NCBI GenBank assembly: GCA_041624435.1
Contig: JBFJVB010000005.1
Location: 1-64,000, forward strand
Reading direction: 5' to 3'
DNA: 64,000 nucleotides
Source of the DNA: Oceanococcus sp041624435
GTDB lineage: Bacteria; Pseudomonadota; Gammaproteobacteria; Nevskiales; Oceanococcaceae
The position numbers and the translations under genes are program-made. Below the pieces are notes generated by a model, which saw only the letters and a program-made list of their open reading frames with translations, had not been told where the DNA came from and ran no database searches. Of this stretch, positions 44,867 through 54,097 are shown piece after piece; position 1 is the stretch's first letter; each line of letters opens with the position of its first letter.

Positions 44867-46005
44867 GTCGCACTCCCCAGGCGCGGCAACAGGACACTGA
44901 AACAGCTGCCGCCGTCCGGTCGGGCCTGGCAACGCATCTCGCCTCCGTGTGCTTCGACAATGGTGCGGCTGATGGACAGCCCCAAGCCGATCCCGTCCGG
45001 CTTGCTGGTAAAGAACGGCTCATAGACCTGTTCGGCAAGCTCGGCTGGAACCCCTGCCCCCCTGTCGAGCACCTGAATCTGCACCCAGTCTTCCCCTAAT
45101 GCCTCGCTGCTGATTACGATGTCCTCATGCCGACCGGCCGCGTGACTGGCATCAACGCCATTATGAACCAGGTTCACGACCACCTGCTGAAGCTGAACGG
45201 CGTCCCCGTTGGTGCTGCCGGCGTCGGGATCGAGCTCCAGGCGCAGCTGCAAGCCCAGGCGCTGGGCATTGATGGCCAGCAGTGGCTCAATTTCGCGCAG
45301 CACCGCATTGATATCGACCGACACATTGACCGGAGCCTGCTGGCGCACCAGGCGGCGGATTCCTTGGACCACTTTGCCGGCACGTTCCGCCTGTTGATTG
45401 ATCTTCTCCAGGGTCTCCTCGATGAGGCGCGCATCACCCTGCGGCGCCGCCAGCAATCTACGACAGGCCTGGGCATAACTGGAAATGGCCGAAAGTGGCT
45501 GGTTGATCTCGTGAGCGATCCCGGTTGCCAGTTCAGCCAGCATACCCAGCCGTCCGGCATGAGCCAGCTTGTCCCGATGCAGTGCGGCTTCCTGCTCACG
45601 ACGCTGCAGCTGAGCCTCAATCGCCTTGCGCTCGGTGAGGTCGCGGATAAAGCCGACAAAACCGCTGATCCCGTGATCTTCGATTTCCCCGACGGCCAGA
45701 TCGATGGGAAACACCTGGCCGTCTTTTTTCTTCCCGACCACTTCCCGCCCGATGCCGATGACGCGGGGTTCGCCTTCGCGGAGATATCGGGCCAGGTATT
45801 GATCGTGTTCGGAGTGATAGGGGTCCGGCATCAGGATGGACACATTGTGCCCCACCAACTCCTCGCGCCGATAACCGAACAGGCGCAGAGTCACGGCATT
45901 GACATCACGAATCATGCCTCGCCGGTCGATCAGTACAATCGAGTCCACTGCCGCTTCAAGCAGTGCAGCATAACGCGCCCTGGATTGAGACATCCCCACT
46001 CTCAT
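44863..46005 (-). CDS. fixL: FixL-like haem-PAS oxygen-sensor histidine kinase
   Basis: 380 residues. The PAS domain (about 10-125) aligns closely with FixL: ILMPDPYHSEHDQYL places His67 at the haem-ligand position, and VIGIGREVVGK places Arg87 at the oxygen-sensing Arg. FPIDLAVGE and GFVGFIRDLTER follow. The kinase core has the H box TGIAHEINQPLSA (His165), an N box (VNLVHNGVDASHA) and G boxes. No transmembrane segment precedes the PAS domain, so it is soluble like Bradyrhizobium FixL. Oxygen binding should shut off autophosphorylation. Confidence 0.92.
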   Translation of the reverse strand: MRVGMSQSRARYAALLEAAVDSIVLIDRRGMIRDVNAVTLRLFGYRREELVGHNVSILMPDPYHSEHDQYLARYLREGEPRVIGIGREVVGKKKDGQVFPIDLAVGEIEDHGISGFVGFIRDLTERKAIEAQLQRREQEAALHRDKLAHAGRLGMLAELATGIAHEINQPLSAISSYAQACRRLLAAPQGDARLIEETLEKINQQAERAGKVVQGIRRLVRQQAPVNVSVDINAVLREIEPLLAINAQRLGLQLRLELDPDAGSTNGDAVQLQQVVVNLVHNGVDASHAAGRHEDIVISSEALGEDWVQIQVLDRGAGVPAELAEQVYEPFFTSKPDGIGLGLSISRTIVEAHGGEMRCQARPDGGSCFSVLLPRLGSAT

Positions 46006-46091
46006 GCGGCCTTTAGGCCAATGTCACCTATTCTGTGGCAGCGCGGTTGATATGACAAAGACCAGGCCAGCTCTACCTTCTTTCCAGGGGT

Positions 46092-47417
46092 TCACTCGCT
46101 CGCATCGGCGCCGTGCAAAATCCCGTCATCCGCTTTGCGCCACAGACTCACGCCATCCTCACCATCCTGTGGATACAGCGCGATTCCCGCAACCAATTCC
46201 AGGTACAGGTCCTCACCCAGAAAGGCAAAGCGGGTTTCGAAAGCGCTGCGGATTCGGTCTACCAAACCTTGTGCTTGATCACGGCTACCGATACCGCCGA
46301 AGAACGCGCCAAAATTACCCTCCCCGAGATAACCGGCCTCATCGCCCTTGCCCAGCAACAACTGTAGACGCTGACCCATCTCACCCAGCACATTGACCAG
46401 CATATCGTCGCTCAGATTCATCATTGCGCTGGAGAAGTTGCTCAGGCTGAAACTGATGACCGCAACCCCCTGATGAGCCAGCCTGGCGGTGTTCAGCCGT
46501 TCTCCGAGCGCGTCATGAAACGCCGTGCTGGTCAGAAGGCGGGTATTGACCTCGATATGCTCCTTGCGCTCCTTCTCACGACGCATATGGCGGCGCCGGG
46601 TCACATCATCGTGAATCGACAGATAATGCGTCACCTTGCCGTCACGCAGGACGGGACTGATGGTTTGCTGAATCGCGTAGATGAAACCGTAACGATCACG
46701 GTCAACCGCCTCCGCCGACCAGACCTGCCCGCCACTGACGGTCTGCCACAATTTCCGGTAATAACGCTCGCCCTGGTAGCCCGATTTGAGCAGTCGCGGG
46801 TTTCTGCCCAGCACTTCATGTGCCTCATAGCCGGTCAGGCGGGTAAACGCCGGATTGATCCAGACAATTCGCGCCTGGGCATCGGTCAGAAAAATCGAAT
46901 TTCCGGCGCTGTTCAGAGCCCGCTCCAACACCCGTCGACGCTCCAGCACATGTGCACGAGTCAGCACCAAACTGATTTCATCCGACCACTGAGCCACTTC
47001 CTCATCGCCGGCGGACCTCAGCCAGGCTACGACCATAACCGTTCGCTGCTCCAGGGCGACGGCGAAAACCGCCACACGCTTGGCTGCCACGGCCTCAAGC
47101 ACGGCTGCCGATGCCGCCAGGACCGGGTGATCCCAGTCCACCACCATCTGCCCACCCTGTTCCAGGGCGATCGGGAGCAACTGCCTGATGGTCGTCAGCT
47201 CGGCTTGCGGATCTGGTGTTGCGGCTGTCGAGCCGGCACAGGCCAGGGTTTCGGCCAACGGATCTGCATAGCCGACCCAGACCCTGATCGCGTCCAGGCT
47301 TTCGACCAGCTCGCGGCTCAGCACAGCCATCATGGCCTCGAGTTCGGCATCTTGCGCCAATGCCCTCAGGCTCGCGCCTAGCCGCGCCGCGGACGCCTGC
47401 ATCTTAGTTGTGCCCAT
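46092..47417 (-). CDS. GAF-PAS-GGDEF-like signalling protein with degenerate GGDEF motif
   Basis: 441 residues. A GAF-like segment (about 15-155), a PAS domain (about 165-285, GNSIFLTDAQARIVWINPAF) and a GGDEF-fold domain (about 300-435). The active-site loop reads LGEGNFGAFF in place of GG(D/E)EF, so diguanylate cyclase activity is unlikely; a binding role for GTP or cyclic-di-GMP, or a scaffold role, is possible. It sits 86 bases upstream of fixL on the same strand and may share its transcript. Confidence 0.78.
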   Translation of the reverse strand: MGTTKMQASAARLGASLRALAQDAELEAMMAVLSRELVESLDAIRVWVGYADPLAETLACAGSTAATPDPQAELTTIRQLLPIALEQGGQMVVDWDHPVLAASAAVLEAVAAKRVAVFAVALEQRTVMVVAWLRSAGDEEVAQWSDEISLVLTRAHVLERRRVLERALNSAGNSIFLTDAQARIVWINPAFTRLTGYEAHEVLGRNPRLLKSGYQGERYYRKLWQTVSGGQVWSAEAVDRDRYGFIYAIQQTISPVLRDGKVTHYLSIHDDVTRRRHMRREKERKEHIEVNTRLLTSTAFHDALGERLNTARLAHQGVAVISFSLSNFSSAMMNLSDDMLVNVLGEMGQRLQLLLGKGDEAGYLGEGNFGAFFGGIGSRDQAQGLVDRIRSAFETRFAFLGEDLYLELVAGIALYPQDGEDGVSLWRKADDGILHGADASE

Positions 47418-47493
47418 GATTGTGCTCTCGGTGGACCTGCACAGCGACAGGAACGAAGGGACGTACCGGCCCCGAAGCGCCGGCCAGACCGCA

Positions 47494-47928
47494 TCACTGG
47501 ATGTTGATCGTCTTGGCCTCTGGCGCCGCAGGCTGGCTGCGAGGAATCCGGATTTTCAGCACGCCGTCCTTGACGCTGGCGTGAATCGCGTTGCGATCAG
47601 CATCCTCGGGCAAGGTGAATTGACGCGTGAACTGGCCGTAAAAGCGTTCGATCCGATGCTGCTTGGCGTCTTTGCTCTCGTCTTCGAAGCGACGCTCTCC
47701 GCTGAGCGTCAACACGCCGTTTTCGACCCCGACCTTGATGTCTTTCTTCTCGACACCCGGCAGTTCCGCGGCAATCCGATATTCCTTGGCGGATTCGCTG
47801 ATATCAACCGAAGGCGCCCATTCCGCCGGACTTCCATCGGAGGAGGCCGACACGCGCGGCATCTGCCGACTGTAACGGTCGAACAGGGCGTCAATTTCCC
47901 GGAACGGATTCCATGTGGTGATATTCAT
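47494..47928 (-). CDS. Small heat-shock protein, Hsp20/alpha-crystallin
   Basis: 144 residues. The alpha-crystallin domain (about 45-135) has YRIAAELPGVEKKDIKVGV, NGVLTLSGER and the C-terminal VKDGVLKIRIPR, then a short extension ending in IxI (INI). N-terminal MNITTWNPFREIDALFD is usual. An ATP-independent holdase. The ATG at 47928 follows GGAG by 9 bases; an in-frame TTG at 47943 overlaps that SD. A perfect TTGA-N6-TCAA box is centred 104.5 bp upstream, with TAATCT at the expected -10. Confidence 0.92.
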   Translation of the reverse strand: MNITTWNPFREIDALFDRYSRQMPRVSASSDGSPAEWAPSVDISESAKEYRIAAELPGVEKKDIKVGVENGVLTLSGERRFEDESKDAKQHRIERFYGQFTRQFTLPEDADRNAIHASVKDGVLKIRIPRSQPAAPEAKTINIQ

Positions 47929-48025
47929 GTCTTCAATCTCCAAACGAAATGACCATCATCTGGCCGGCGTCCGGCCACGGGCTGCCGACTCGTTTGAAGA
48001 TTATTTCGAAAACCCGGATTACGCA

Positions 48026-48039
48026 TTGACATGCGTCAA
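48026..48039 (-). promoter_or_regulatory. FNR-type box upstream of hsp20
   Basis: TTGACATGCGTCAA has both conserved TTGA and TCAA ends. On the minus strand a TAATCT hexamer (48003-47998) lies at class II spacing, giving a predicted leader of about 60 bases before the hsp20 ATG. The nearest other gene ends at 48186 and points the same way. Confidence 0.65.
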
Positions 48040-48185
48040 TACACGCGCATTTTCTGCACCGGCCATTCCCGGCCCGCGTTCAAGAACTGGCCGCAGAAAT
48101 CTGCTCAGAGCACCCCGACCCTAGGGGCCGCCTGAGCCTGAGCCCAGGCGGTCAAAGCACGTCTCGAGAGCTCGGGCAATGCGGC

Positions 48186-49889
48186 CTAAAGCCCCATCAT
48201 GATTTTGCCCAGCCGCTCGGTGAGCTTGCGATTCTCACTGTAATCAACCGGAATCGCGATCAATGCCGGCCCATCCTGAGCAAAGGCTTCCTCCAGTGCG
48301 CCCGGCAGTTCGGTGGCTTCCTTGAGCTCGCGTCCCCACATGCCGAAGGCGTCGGCCAGTTTTTCCCAGTCCGGATTGGTGAAATCCAGTTTGGAATGCT
48401 GGCCATTGAAGGTGTTCTGCTGCTTCCACTTGATCAGACCGTATTCGCCATCGGCCCACACCATGAAAACCACATTCAATTTCAGCCGCACCGCGGTTTC
48501 CAGATCCTGCACGTTCATCATGAACCCCGCATCGCCGCAGATCGCCAGCACATTGCAATCCGGACGGGCGATCTTGGCCCCGATCCCACCGGGCAAAGCA
48601 AATCCCATGGAGCAGAACCCATTGGAGATCAGGCAGGTATTGGGTGCATCACACTGGTAATACCGGGAGATCCACATCTTGTGGGCGCCGACATCGGACA
48701 GCAGGATATCATTCGGCCCCATCGCTTCGCGGACATCCCAGAGAATTTTCTGCGGCTTCATCGGCATTGCCAGATCGTCTTTCTCCATCGCGAAATCATC
48801 CAGAATCCGCTGCCGCAGATCACCGACGCTGTTGATGTCCATCAGCGGCAGGCGACTGGCGTGGCCTTTTTCCAGCTCGATGTTGATCTGCCACAGCGCA
48901 TCGGCCACATCGCCCACCACATCGACCGCCACGGTGTAATGCGTATCAATCTCCGCTGGCAGAAAATCGATATGCACGATCGCCTTGTCCTGATCGGAAT
49001 TCCAGAAATGCGGACTGAACTCCACCAGGTCATAACCCACCGAGATGACCAGATCGGCCCGTTCAAACAAGGCATTGACGTGATCGCGGCTTTGCAGACC
49101 CATCGTAAACAGGCAATGCGGGTCGGAGCGCGGCACCGCCCCCTTGCCCATGAAGGTGTTCACGACAGGAATGCCGGTCTTGTGCGCCAGCCGCAGCAGC
49201 TGGTCTGCCGCCCGTTTACGCACCGCGCCGTTGCCGGCCAGGATCACCGGATGCTTGGCCTGGGTGATGAGTTCCACCGCCTGAGCCACGGCCTTGTGAT
49301 CGGCCGCTGGGCGTCGGCTCTTGTATACATTCATCGGCCGCGAACAAACCTCTTCTTCGGCCAGGTCCTCGGGCAGTTCGATCACGCAAACACCCGGCTT
49401 TTCCGCCTCAGCAAGCTTGAAGGCCTTGCGCACCACCTCGGGGATCGTGTCCGGGTCATGAATGGACTGCGCCCATTTGGAAATCGGCCGGACCATCGAT
49501 ATCGCGTCCATGTTCTGATGCGATTCCTTGTGCAGGCGCTTGGTCGAGGCCTGCCCGACAATCGCGACCGTCGGTGCCCGATCCATATTCGCATCGGCCA
49601 GACCCGTGACCAGATTGGTCACGCCGGGCCCCAGCGTCGCCAGGCAGACTCCGGCGTGGCCGGTCAGCCGGCCGTACACATCGGCGATGAATGCAGCGGA
49701 TTGCTCATGCCGCACCAGCACGAAATCGATGCTGCTGTCATTAAGGGAGATCATCACATCGGCGTTCTCTTCACCCGGGACGCCGAAAATATGTGTAACC
49801 CCTTCATGTTCAAGACAACGAACAAACAGATCCGAAGCCTTTTGCGTGGTCGGTTCGACCTGATCGGCCTGTGGTTGCAACTTGCTCAT
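48186..49889 (-). CDS. Acetolactate synthase-like thiamine diphosphate enzyme
   Basis: 567 residues, ThDP family with three domains. The N-terminal domain has the catalytic Glu region (GVPGEENADVM, and RHEQSAAFIADVYGRLTG). The cofactor motif GDAGFMMNVQDLETA lies near residue 450. It resembles the large subunit of acetolactate synthase, but no regulatory small subunit is adjacent. Instead an aldehyde dehydrogenase gene precedes it by 36 bases on the same strand, suggesting a catabolic unit that condenses pyruvate or another 2-oxoacid. The substrate is uncertain. Confidence 0.82.
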   Translation of the reverse strand: MSKLQPQADQVEPTTQKASDLFVRCLEHEGVTHIFGVPGEENADVMISLNDSSIDFVLVRHEQSAAFIADVYGRLTGHAGVCLATLGPGVTNLVTGLADANMDRAPTVAIVGQASTKRLHKESHQNMDAISMVRPISKWAQSIHDPDTIPEVVRKAFKLAEAEKPGVCVIELPEDLAEEEVCSRPMNVYKSRRPAADHKAVAQAVELITQAKHPVILAGNGAVRKRAADQLLRLAHKTGIPVVNTFMGKGAVPRSDPHCLFTMGLQSRDHVNALFERADLVISVGYDLVEFSPHFWNSDQDKAIVHIDFLPAEIDTHYTVAVDVVGDVADALWQINIELEKGHASRLPLMDINSVGDLRQRILDDFAMEKDDLAMPMKPQKILWDVREAMGPNDILLSDVGAHKMWISRYYQCDAPNTCLISNGFCSMGFALPGGIGAKIARPDCNVLAICGDAGFMMNVQDLETAVRLKLNVVFMVWADGEYGLIKWKQQNTFNGQHSKLDFTNPDWEKLADAFGMWGRELKEATELPGALEEAFAQDGPALIAIPVDYSENRKLTERLGKIMMGL

Positions 49890-49925
49890 GTCCTATCTCC
49901 GCAGTTATTCAGCTTATTTTTTGAA

Positions 49926-51377
49926 TCAAAGTTCGACCGAACGCATCACCATCATTTTCTGTATCTGCATGTCGTGCAGGGTGTGCGGAATGCCGCCAAC
50001 GTTGTAGCCTGAATGCCGCAGCCCGGCAAATGGCATCCAGTCGACGCGAAACGCCGTGTGATCGTTGACCATGACGGCCGACGCATTCAAGCGTTTGTAG
50101 CAGCGCAGCGCGGTATCGATCTCGCGGGTGAATACCGCCGCCTGAAACGAGACCTCCAGCGAATTCGCCCTGGCGATGGCTTCGTCGAGATCACGACAGC
50201 CGTAGACACACACCACCGGCCCGAACACTTCGGCGCGGGAAACCTCGGCTTCGTCGCTGGGATTGAGCAACACCGTCGGCGCGTAGCAGGTGTCCGAAAG
50301 CCGCTGCCCACCGCCAACCAACTTGGCCCCGCCAGCAACCGCCGCTTCAACCCAGCTGTGCACCCGCTCCAGCTCGGCCGTCTCGATCAGGGGACCAACT
50401 TCGGTTTCGGCGCTCGTGGGGTCTCCTACTTTCAGCTTGGCCGCGGCATCCGCCAGCCGGGTGGCCAGTTCGCCAGCCACGGTGTCCTGAGCGAAGATTC
50501 GCTGAACCGACACGCAGACCTGACCGGCGTGATAGAAACCACCCTTGACCAGGGCCGGCACCGCGGTTTCGAAATCGGCATCCGCGGCAAAGATCACCGG
50601 CGCGACACCGCCGTGTTCCAGCGCGCAGCGGGTTCCAGGGGCGAGCTGGCTTTTCAGTGACCAGCCCACTTTGGCACTGCCGATAAAGCTGAAAAATGCC
50701 ACCCTCGGGTCCGTCACCATGGCGGTGGAAATCGTGTTGTTCTGCGGAATAACCGGCATCGCCCAGGCTTCAGGAAGACCCGCCTCACGCAAGATCTGGA
50801 TGAAGCGCAGACAGGACAAGGGGGTCGAGCGGGCGGGCTTTACAATCACCGGACAACCCGCCGCAATCGCCGGCGCCACCTGATGTGCGATCAGGTTCAG
50901 CGGATGATTGAATGCAGATACGGCGACTACCGGCCCAATGGGCTCAGCCGTGGTAAACGCCAGACGCTGACTGGAGGAGGCGGTCACGCCCATCGGAATG
51001 ACTTCTCCGCCGTCGCTGCGCAAGGTCTCCACGCAGATTTTCAGACAATCGATGGCGCGGGCCACTTCCACTCGCGAATCGAGCAGCGGCTTGCCGCCTT
51101 CGCGAGCGGATTCCAGAGCAAGCTGTTCGGCATTGGCCTGCATGATCTGCCCTGCCCGCTCGAGGATTTCAATACGCTCCACGGTAGGCAATCGAGCCGC
51201 GTAATCAGCGTGCAAACGCGCCGCATGGGCCAGAGCCTGGCTCACCGCCGCTTCATTGGCTACCGCGACTTCGGCGATTTTGCTGCGATCAAACGGTGCT
51301 TCTACCGCCAATCGCTCACCGGTATCAATGGCATCCGGCACCATCAGCGAATAGTCGGATCTAAACAATGAAGCCAT
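49926..51377 (-). CDS. NAD(P)-dependent aldehyde dehydrogenase
   Basis: 483 residues. Motifs: VSAFNHPLNLIAHQVAPAIA, VKPARSTPLSCL, FIGSAKVGWSL (cofactor), LEHGGVAPVI with the general-base Glu, and GGFYHAGQVCVSVQRI with the nucleophile Cys near residue 280. The ATG at 51377 has GGGGA 6 bases upstream; an in-frame GTG at 51392 precedes that SD. It is probably first of an operon with the acetolactate synthase-like gene. Substrate unknown. Confidence 0.88.
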   Translation of the reverse strand: MASLFRSDYSLMVPDAIDTGERLAVEAPFDRSKIAEVAVANEAAVSQALAHAARLHADYAARLPTVERIEILERAGQIMQANAEQLALESAREGGKPLLDSRVEVARAIDCLKICVETLRSDGGEVIPMGVTASSSQRLAFTTAEPIGPVVAVSAFNHPLNLIAHQVAPAIAAGCPVIVKPARSTPLSCLRFIQILREAGLPEAWAMPVIPQNNTISTAMVTDPRVAFFSFIGSAKVGWSLKSQLAPGTRCALEHGGVAPVIFAADADFETAVPALVKGGFYHAGQVCVSVQRIFAQDTVAGELATRLADAAAKLKVGDPTSAETEVGPLIETAELERVHSWVEAAVAGGAKLVGGGQRLSDTCYAPTVLLNPSDEAEVSRAEVFGPVVCVYGCRDLDEAIARANSLEVSFQAAVFTREIDTALRCYKRLNASAVMVNDHTAFRVDWMPFAGLRHSGYNVGGIPHTLHDMQIQKMMVMRSVEL

Positions 51378-51597
51378 CGATTTCCCCGTCACCAGCGCGA
51401 ACGGCCAGCCTAGGCTTATCGACGAAACGAATCAAGTCGGGAATCGAGGCCCTGCTGACGGAAAGCTTTCAGCTTGCGGCAGCCACTGATTTCCAGCCGG
51501 CCCCAGACCACAAGGCCATGTGAATTGGCAACGCCCACCCCTGCATCTTCACTGCTGACGCCCCTTGAGCGTTTCCAGCGCGGCCCTGCTGCCTAGT

Positions 51598-52479
51598 CTA
51601 AATATTACTGCTCGGCTCGCCGCGTTGGACCAGTACCGGGCATGGTGCCTTGCGAATAACCCGGTCGGTGGTACTGCCGACCAGCAGGTGATCCAGCATC
51701 GACAGGCCGGTCATGCCCAGCACCATCAGATCGGCGTCATGTTCGCGGGCCATCGCGACCAGTTGCTGATCCGCAACACCGACCGCCACCACGGCTTCGG
51801 CCTTGACCGGGAGTTGGGCCTCGCGGATCAGATCATTCAGCACGCCTCGGGCTCGCTTGCGGGCAGCTTCAGCAAATTCATCGGTGTAGTAAGGCGGCAA
51901 AGGCCGCGTTTCAACCACGTGCACGACAACCAGCCGGGCCTGATGCAGCCGGGCCGCCTCCGCAGCCTGGCGCAGCGCCAGAACCGACACATCGGAGAAA
52001 TCCACGGCGGCAAGCAGGCACTGATAACCTTCCGGATTGAGCGCATGTTCAGGACCGATCGTAAGAACCGGCATCGGGGCGCGGCGCACCACTTCAGCCA
52101 CAACACTGCCCAGAACCAGACGCGCCAGACCTTTTCGCGCATGCGTACCCATCACGATCAGATCGATGCCCTGCTGTTCCGCATAGCGCAGGATCGCCGG
52201 CGCCGCGGTGACATCCCGTTCCACGGCATGGATCACGCCAGTACCCAGGCTGTCGACATATTTGCTCATCTGCGCCGCAGCGTTCTGGGCCAAAGCATCC
52301 TCGACTTCCCGCACATTGGGGATGCCCGCCCAACCGTACTGATCGCCATGCAGCACTTGCACATGCAGGACATGCAATTCAGCGCCGGTCGCGGCGGCGA
52401 GCGCGGCGGCATGCTCACGTGCCCGATCACAGGAGGGCGCGAACTCGGTGGCGAGCAGGATTTTGGCGATGGATTTCAT
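51598..52479 (-). CDS. Tandem universal stress protein, second copy
   Basis: 293 residues and two UspA domains with GTHARKGLARLVLGSVV and GMTGLSMLDHLLVGSTT. The ATG at 52479 follows GGAGG by 8 bases. Clear paralogue of the product at 41570-42454, sharing the LHVQVLH and YQCLLAAVDFS-type segments. It is divergent from the wax ester synthase gene, with an FNR-type box between them. Confidence 0.9.
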   Translation of the reverse strand: MKSIAKILLATEFAPSCDRAREHAAALAAATGAELHVLHVQVLHGDQYGWAGIPNVREVEDALAQNAAAQMSKYVDSLGTGVIHAVERDVTAAPAILRYAEQQGIDLIVMGTHARKGLARLVLGSVVAEVVRRAPMPVLTIGPEHALNPEGYQCLLAAVDFSDVSVLALRQAAEAARLHQARLVVVHVVETRPLPPYYTDEFAEAARKRARGVLNDLIREAQLPVKAEAVVAVGVADQQLVAMAREHDADLMVLGMTGLSMLDHLLVGSTTDRVIRKAPCPVLVQRGEPSSNI

Positions 52480-52577
52480 GTGCAATGCCTCCATTGATTC
52501 AATTGACCGTACCCTGGCATACCCTGCCGCTGTACGGCTTTGTCCCAATCATACTGAACTGCTCGCCGCCTCGTACC

Positions 52578-52591
52578 ATGACCTGGATCAT
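52578..52591. promoter_or_regulatory. FNR-type box between usp and wax ester synthase genes
   Basis: ATGACCTGGATCAT keeps the core TGA-N6-TCA. Its centre is 67.5 bp from the acyltransferase ATG, within the spacing of the other boxes, and 105.5 bp from the usp ATG, close to the hsp20 spacing. Toward usp, CAGTAT (52556-52551) is a fair -10; toward the acyltransferase the -10 is weak. Confidence 0.5.
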
Positions 52592-52651
52592 AATGAACCG
52601 AAACGAGTTTCGGCGATCTGACTAAGCTGGCGGAGCAAGACGGAGAGGCAT

Positions 52652-54049
52652 ATGCGACACATCAGCCCCCTGGACGTGGCCTGGTTGTTCGTTGAATCGG
52701 ACGAAACCCCCATGCACGTGGGCTGCCTGCAAATCTTCAGTCCACCGGCAGAGGCCAGCGAGAACTTCGTCGAGGAAATGGTCGATGGCCTGAGCTTGAG
52801 CCGGCAATTTGCGCCGCCGTTTTCCCTGCGCATGCGCTCGCGTCGACTGGCCTTGCCGCAGTGGGAGGAAACCAGCGATCTGGATCTCGAATACCACCTG
52901 CAACGCTGGGCCCTGCCCCCGCCTGGTGAGGCCACGGCGTTACATGAACTGGTCGCGCAGATTCATTCCCAGCCGCTGGACACGGCGCGACCGCTGTGGG
53001 AATTTCATTTCATCGAAGGCCTGACCCAGGGCCGATTCGCCCTGTTTGTCAAAGTACACCATTCACTGATGGACGGGATCGGTGGCATCCGCCTGTTGCA
53101 GAATCTGTTCTCTCACAGCGCCGCATCCGGCGCCCTGGTGCCGCCCTGGGCGCCCCGGGCCGAGGAACCGCGAACGCCAGGAACCGGTCTGGAGACCGTC
53201 GCTCCTCAGCACCCGATCGTCCGCCGTGCCCGGGCGCTGATGGCCCAGCTGGAGGCCTTGCCAAACGCAACTGAAAACCTGGCCAGCCTGGCCTGGAGTG
53301 CGATCAGGCCGCAGGGCAGCGACCTCAAAGCGCCCTATACCGCGCCACGCTGCGTCCTCAATGAACGCGTCTCCAGCCGCCGCCAGTTCACCACCTGCCG
53401 CCTTCCGCTGGCACAACTTCAGGCCCTGGCACGACGCACCGACTCGACGGTTAACGATGTCTTTCTCGCAGTATGCTCCGGCGCCCTGCGCCGTTATCTA
53501 CTCGAGCGTGGTGAGCTGCCGCAACAGGCGCTGATTGCCGGCCTTCCCGTCTCGGTTCGACCCGAGGGTGACACTCAGGTGGGGACCGCCATCAGCTTCG
53601 TGGTCGCCGATCTGGCCACGCATCACGCCGATCCCAGGCAGCGCCTGGAGGCCATTCACGCCTCGACCCAGGCCGCCAAACAGCATCTGTCGAGCCTGAG
53701 CCATGAAGCGCAGACCGAATACACCCTGCTGTTGATGGCGCCTTTCATGTTCGAACTGATGAGCGGTCTCGCCGGTCGCCTGCGCCCGGCGTTCAACCTG
53801 ATCATCTCCAATGTACCGGGCCCCAGGGACGCTTTGTATTTTCACGGCGCGCAGCTTGAATCGCTGACACCCAGTTCCATCGTGACCCACGGCCAGGCGC
53901 TGAACATCACCGCGGTGAGTTATTGCGGCAATCTGGACATCGGCTTCACCGCCTGCGCCGAGCGCGTTCCAGAACTTGAATCCCTGGCCATTTACACCAG
54001 GCAGGCCCTGGACGAACTGGAAGACGCATTCCCTAAATCTGCGGACTAA
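52652..54049 (+). CDS. Wax ester synthase / diacylglycerol acyltransferase
   Basis: 465 residues, WS/DGAT family. The catalytic HHxxxDG is VHHSLMDGIGG (His136, His137, Asp141). N-terminal ISPLDVAWLFVESDETPMHV and the C-terminal IISNVPGPRD and TAVSYCGNLDIGF stretches match the family. It esterifies acyl-CoA to fatty alcohol or diacylglycerol, forming storage lipid. GGAGAGG precedes the ATG. The family includes Tgs1 of the mycobacterial DosR regulon. Confidence 0.94.
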   Translation: MRHISPLDVAWLFVESDETPMHVGCLQIFSPPAEASENFVEEMVDGLSLSRQFAPPFSLRMRSRRLALPQWEETSDLDLEYHLQRWALPPPGEATALHELVAQIHSQPLDTARPLWEFHFIEGLTQGRFALFVKVHHSLMDGIGGIRLLQNLFSHSAASGALVPPWAPRAEEPRTPGTGLETVAPQHPIVRRARALMAQLEALPNATENLASLAWSAIRPQGSDLKAPYTAPRCVLNERVSSRRQFTTCRLPLAQLQALARRTDSTVNDVFLAVCSGALRRYLLERGELPQQALIAGLPVSVRPEGDTQVGTAISFVVADLATHHADPRQRLEAIHASTQAAKQHLSSLSHEAQTEYTLLLMAPFMFELMSGLAGRLRPAFNLIISNVPGPRDALYFHGAQLESLTPSSIVTHGQALNITAVSYCGNLDIGFTACAERVPELESLAIYTRQALDELEDAFPKSAD

Positions 54050-54097
54050 GGGCCGCCCGGCGACCGGGCCTTTTCACCGCCGGGATCAGCCTACCGT

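Noticed and set aside
48128..48151. Hairpin CCGCCTG/CAGGCGG downstream of the acetolactate synthase-like gene
   Set aside because: A 7-bp stem with a 10-base loop and no T-run; too weak to call a terminator.
51422..51435. TTGAT half-site ahead of the aldehyde dehydrogenase
   Set aside because: Only one half matches an FNR box (TTGATTCGTTTCGT) and the spacing to the ATG (51.5 bp) is outside that of the other boxes.
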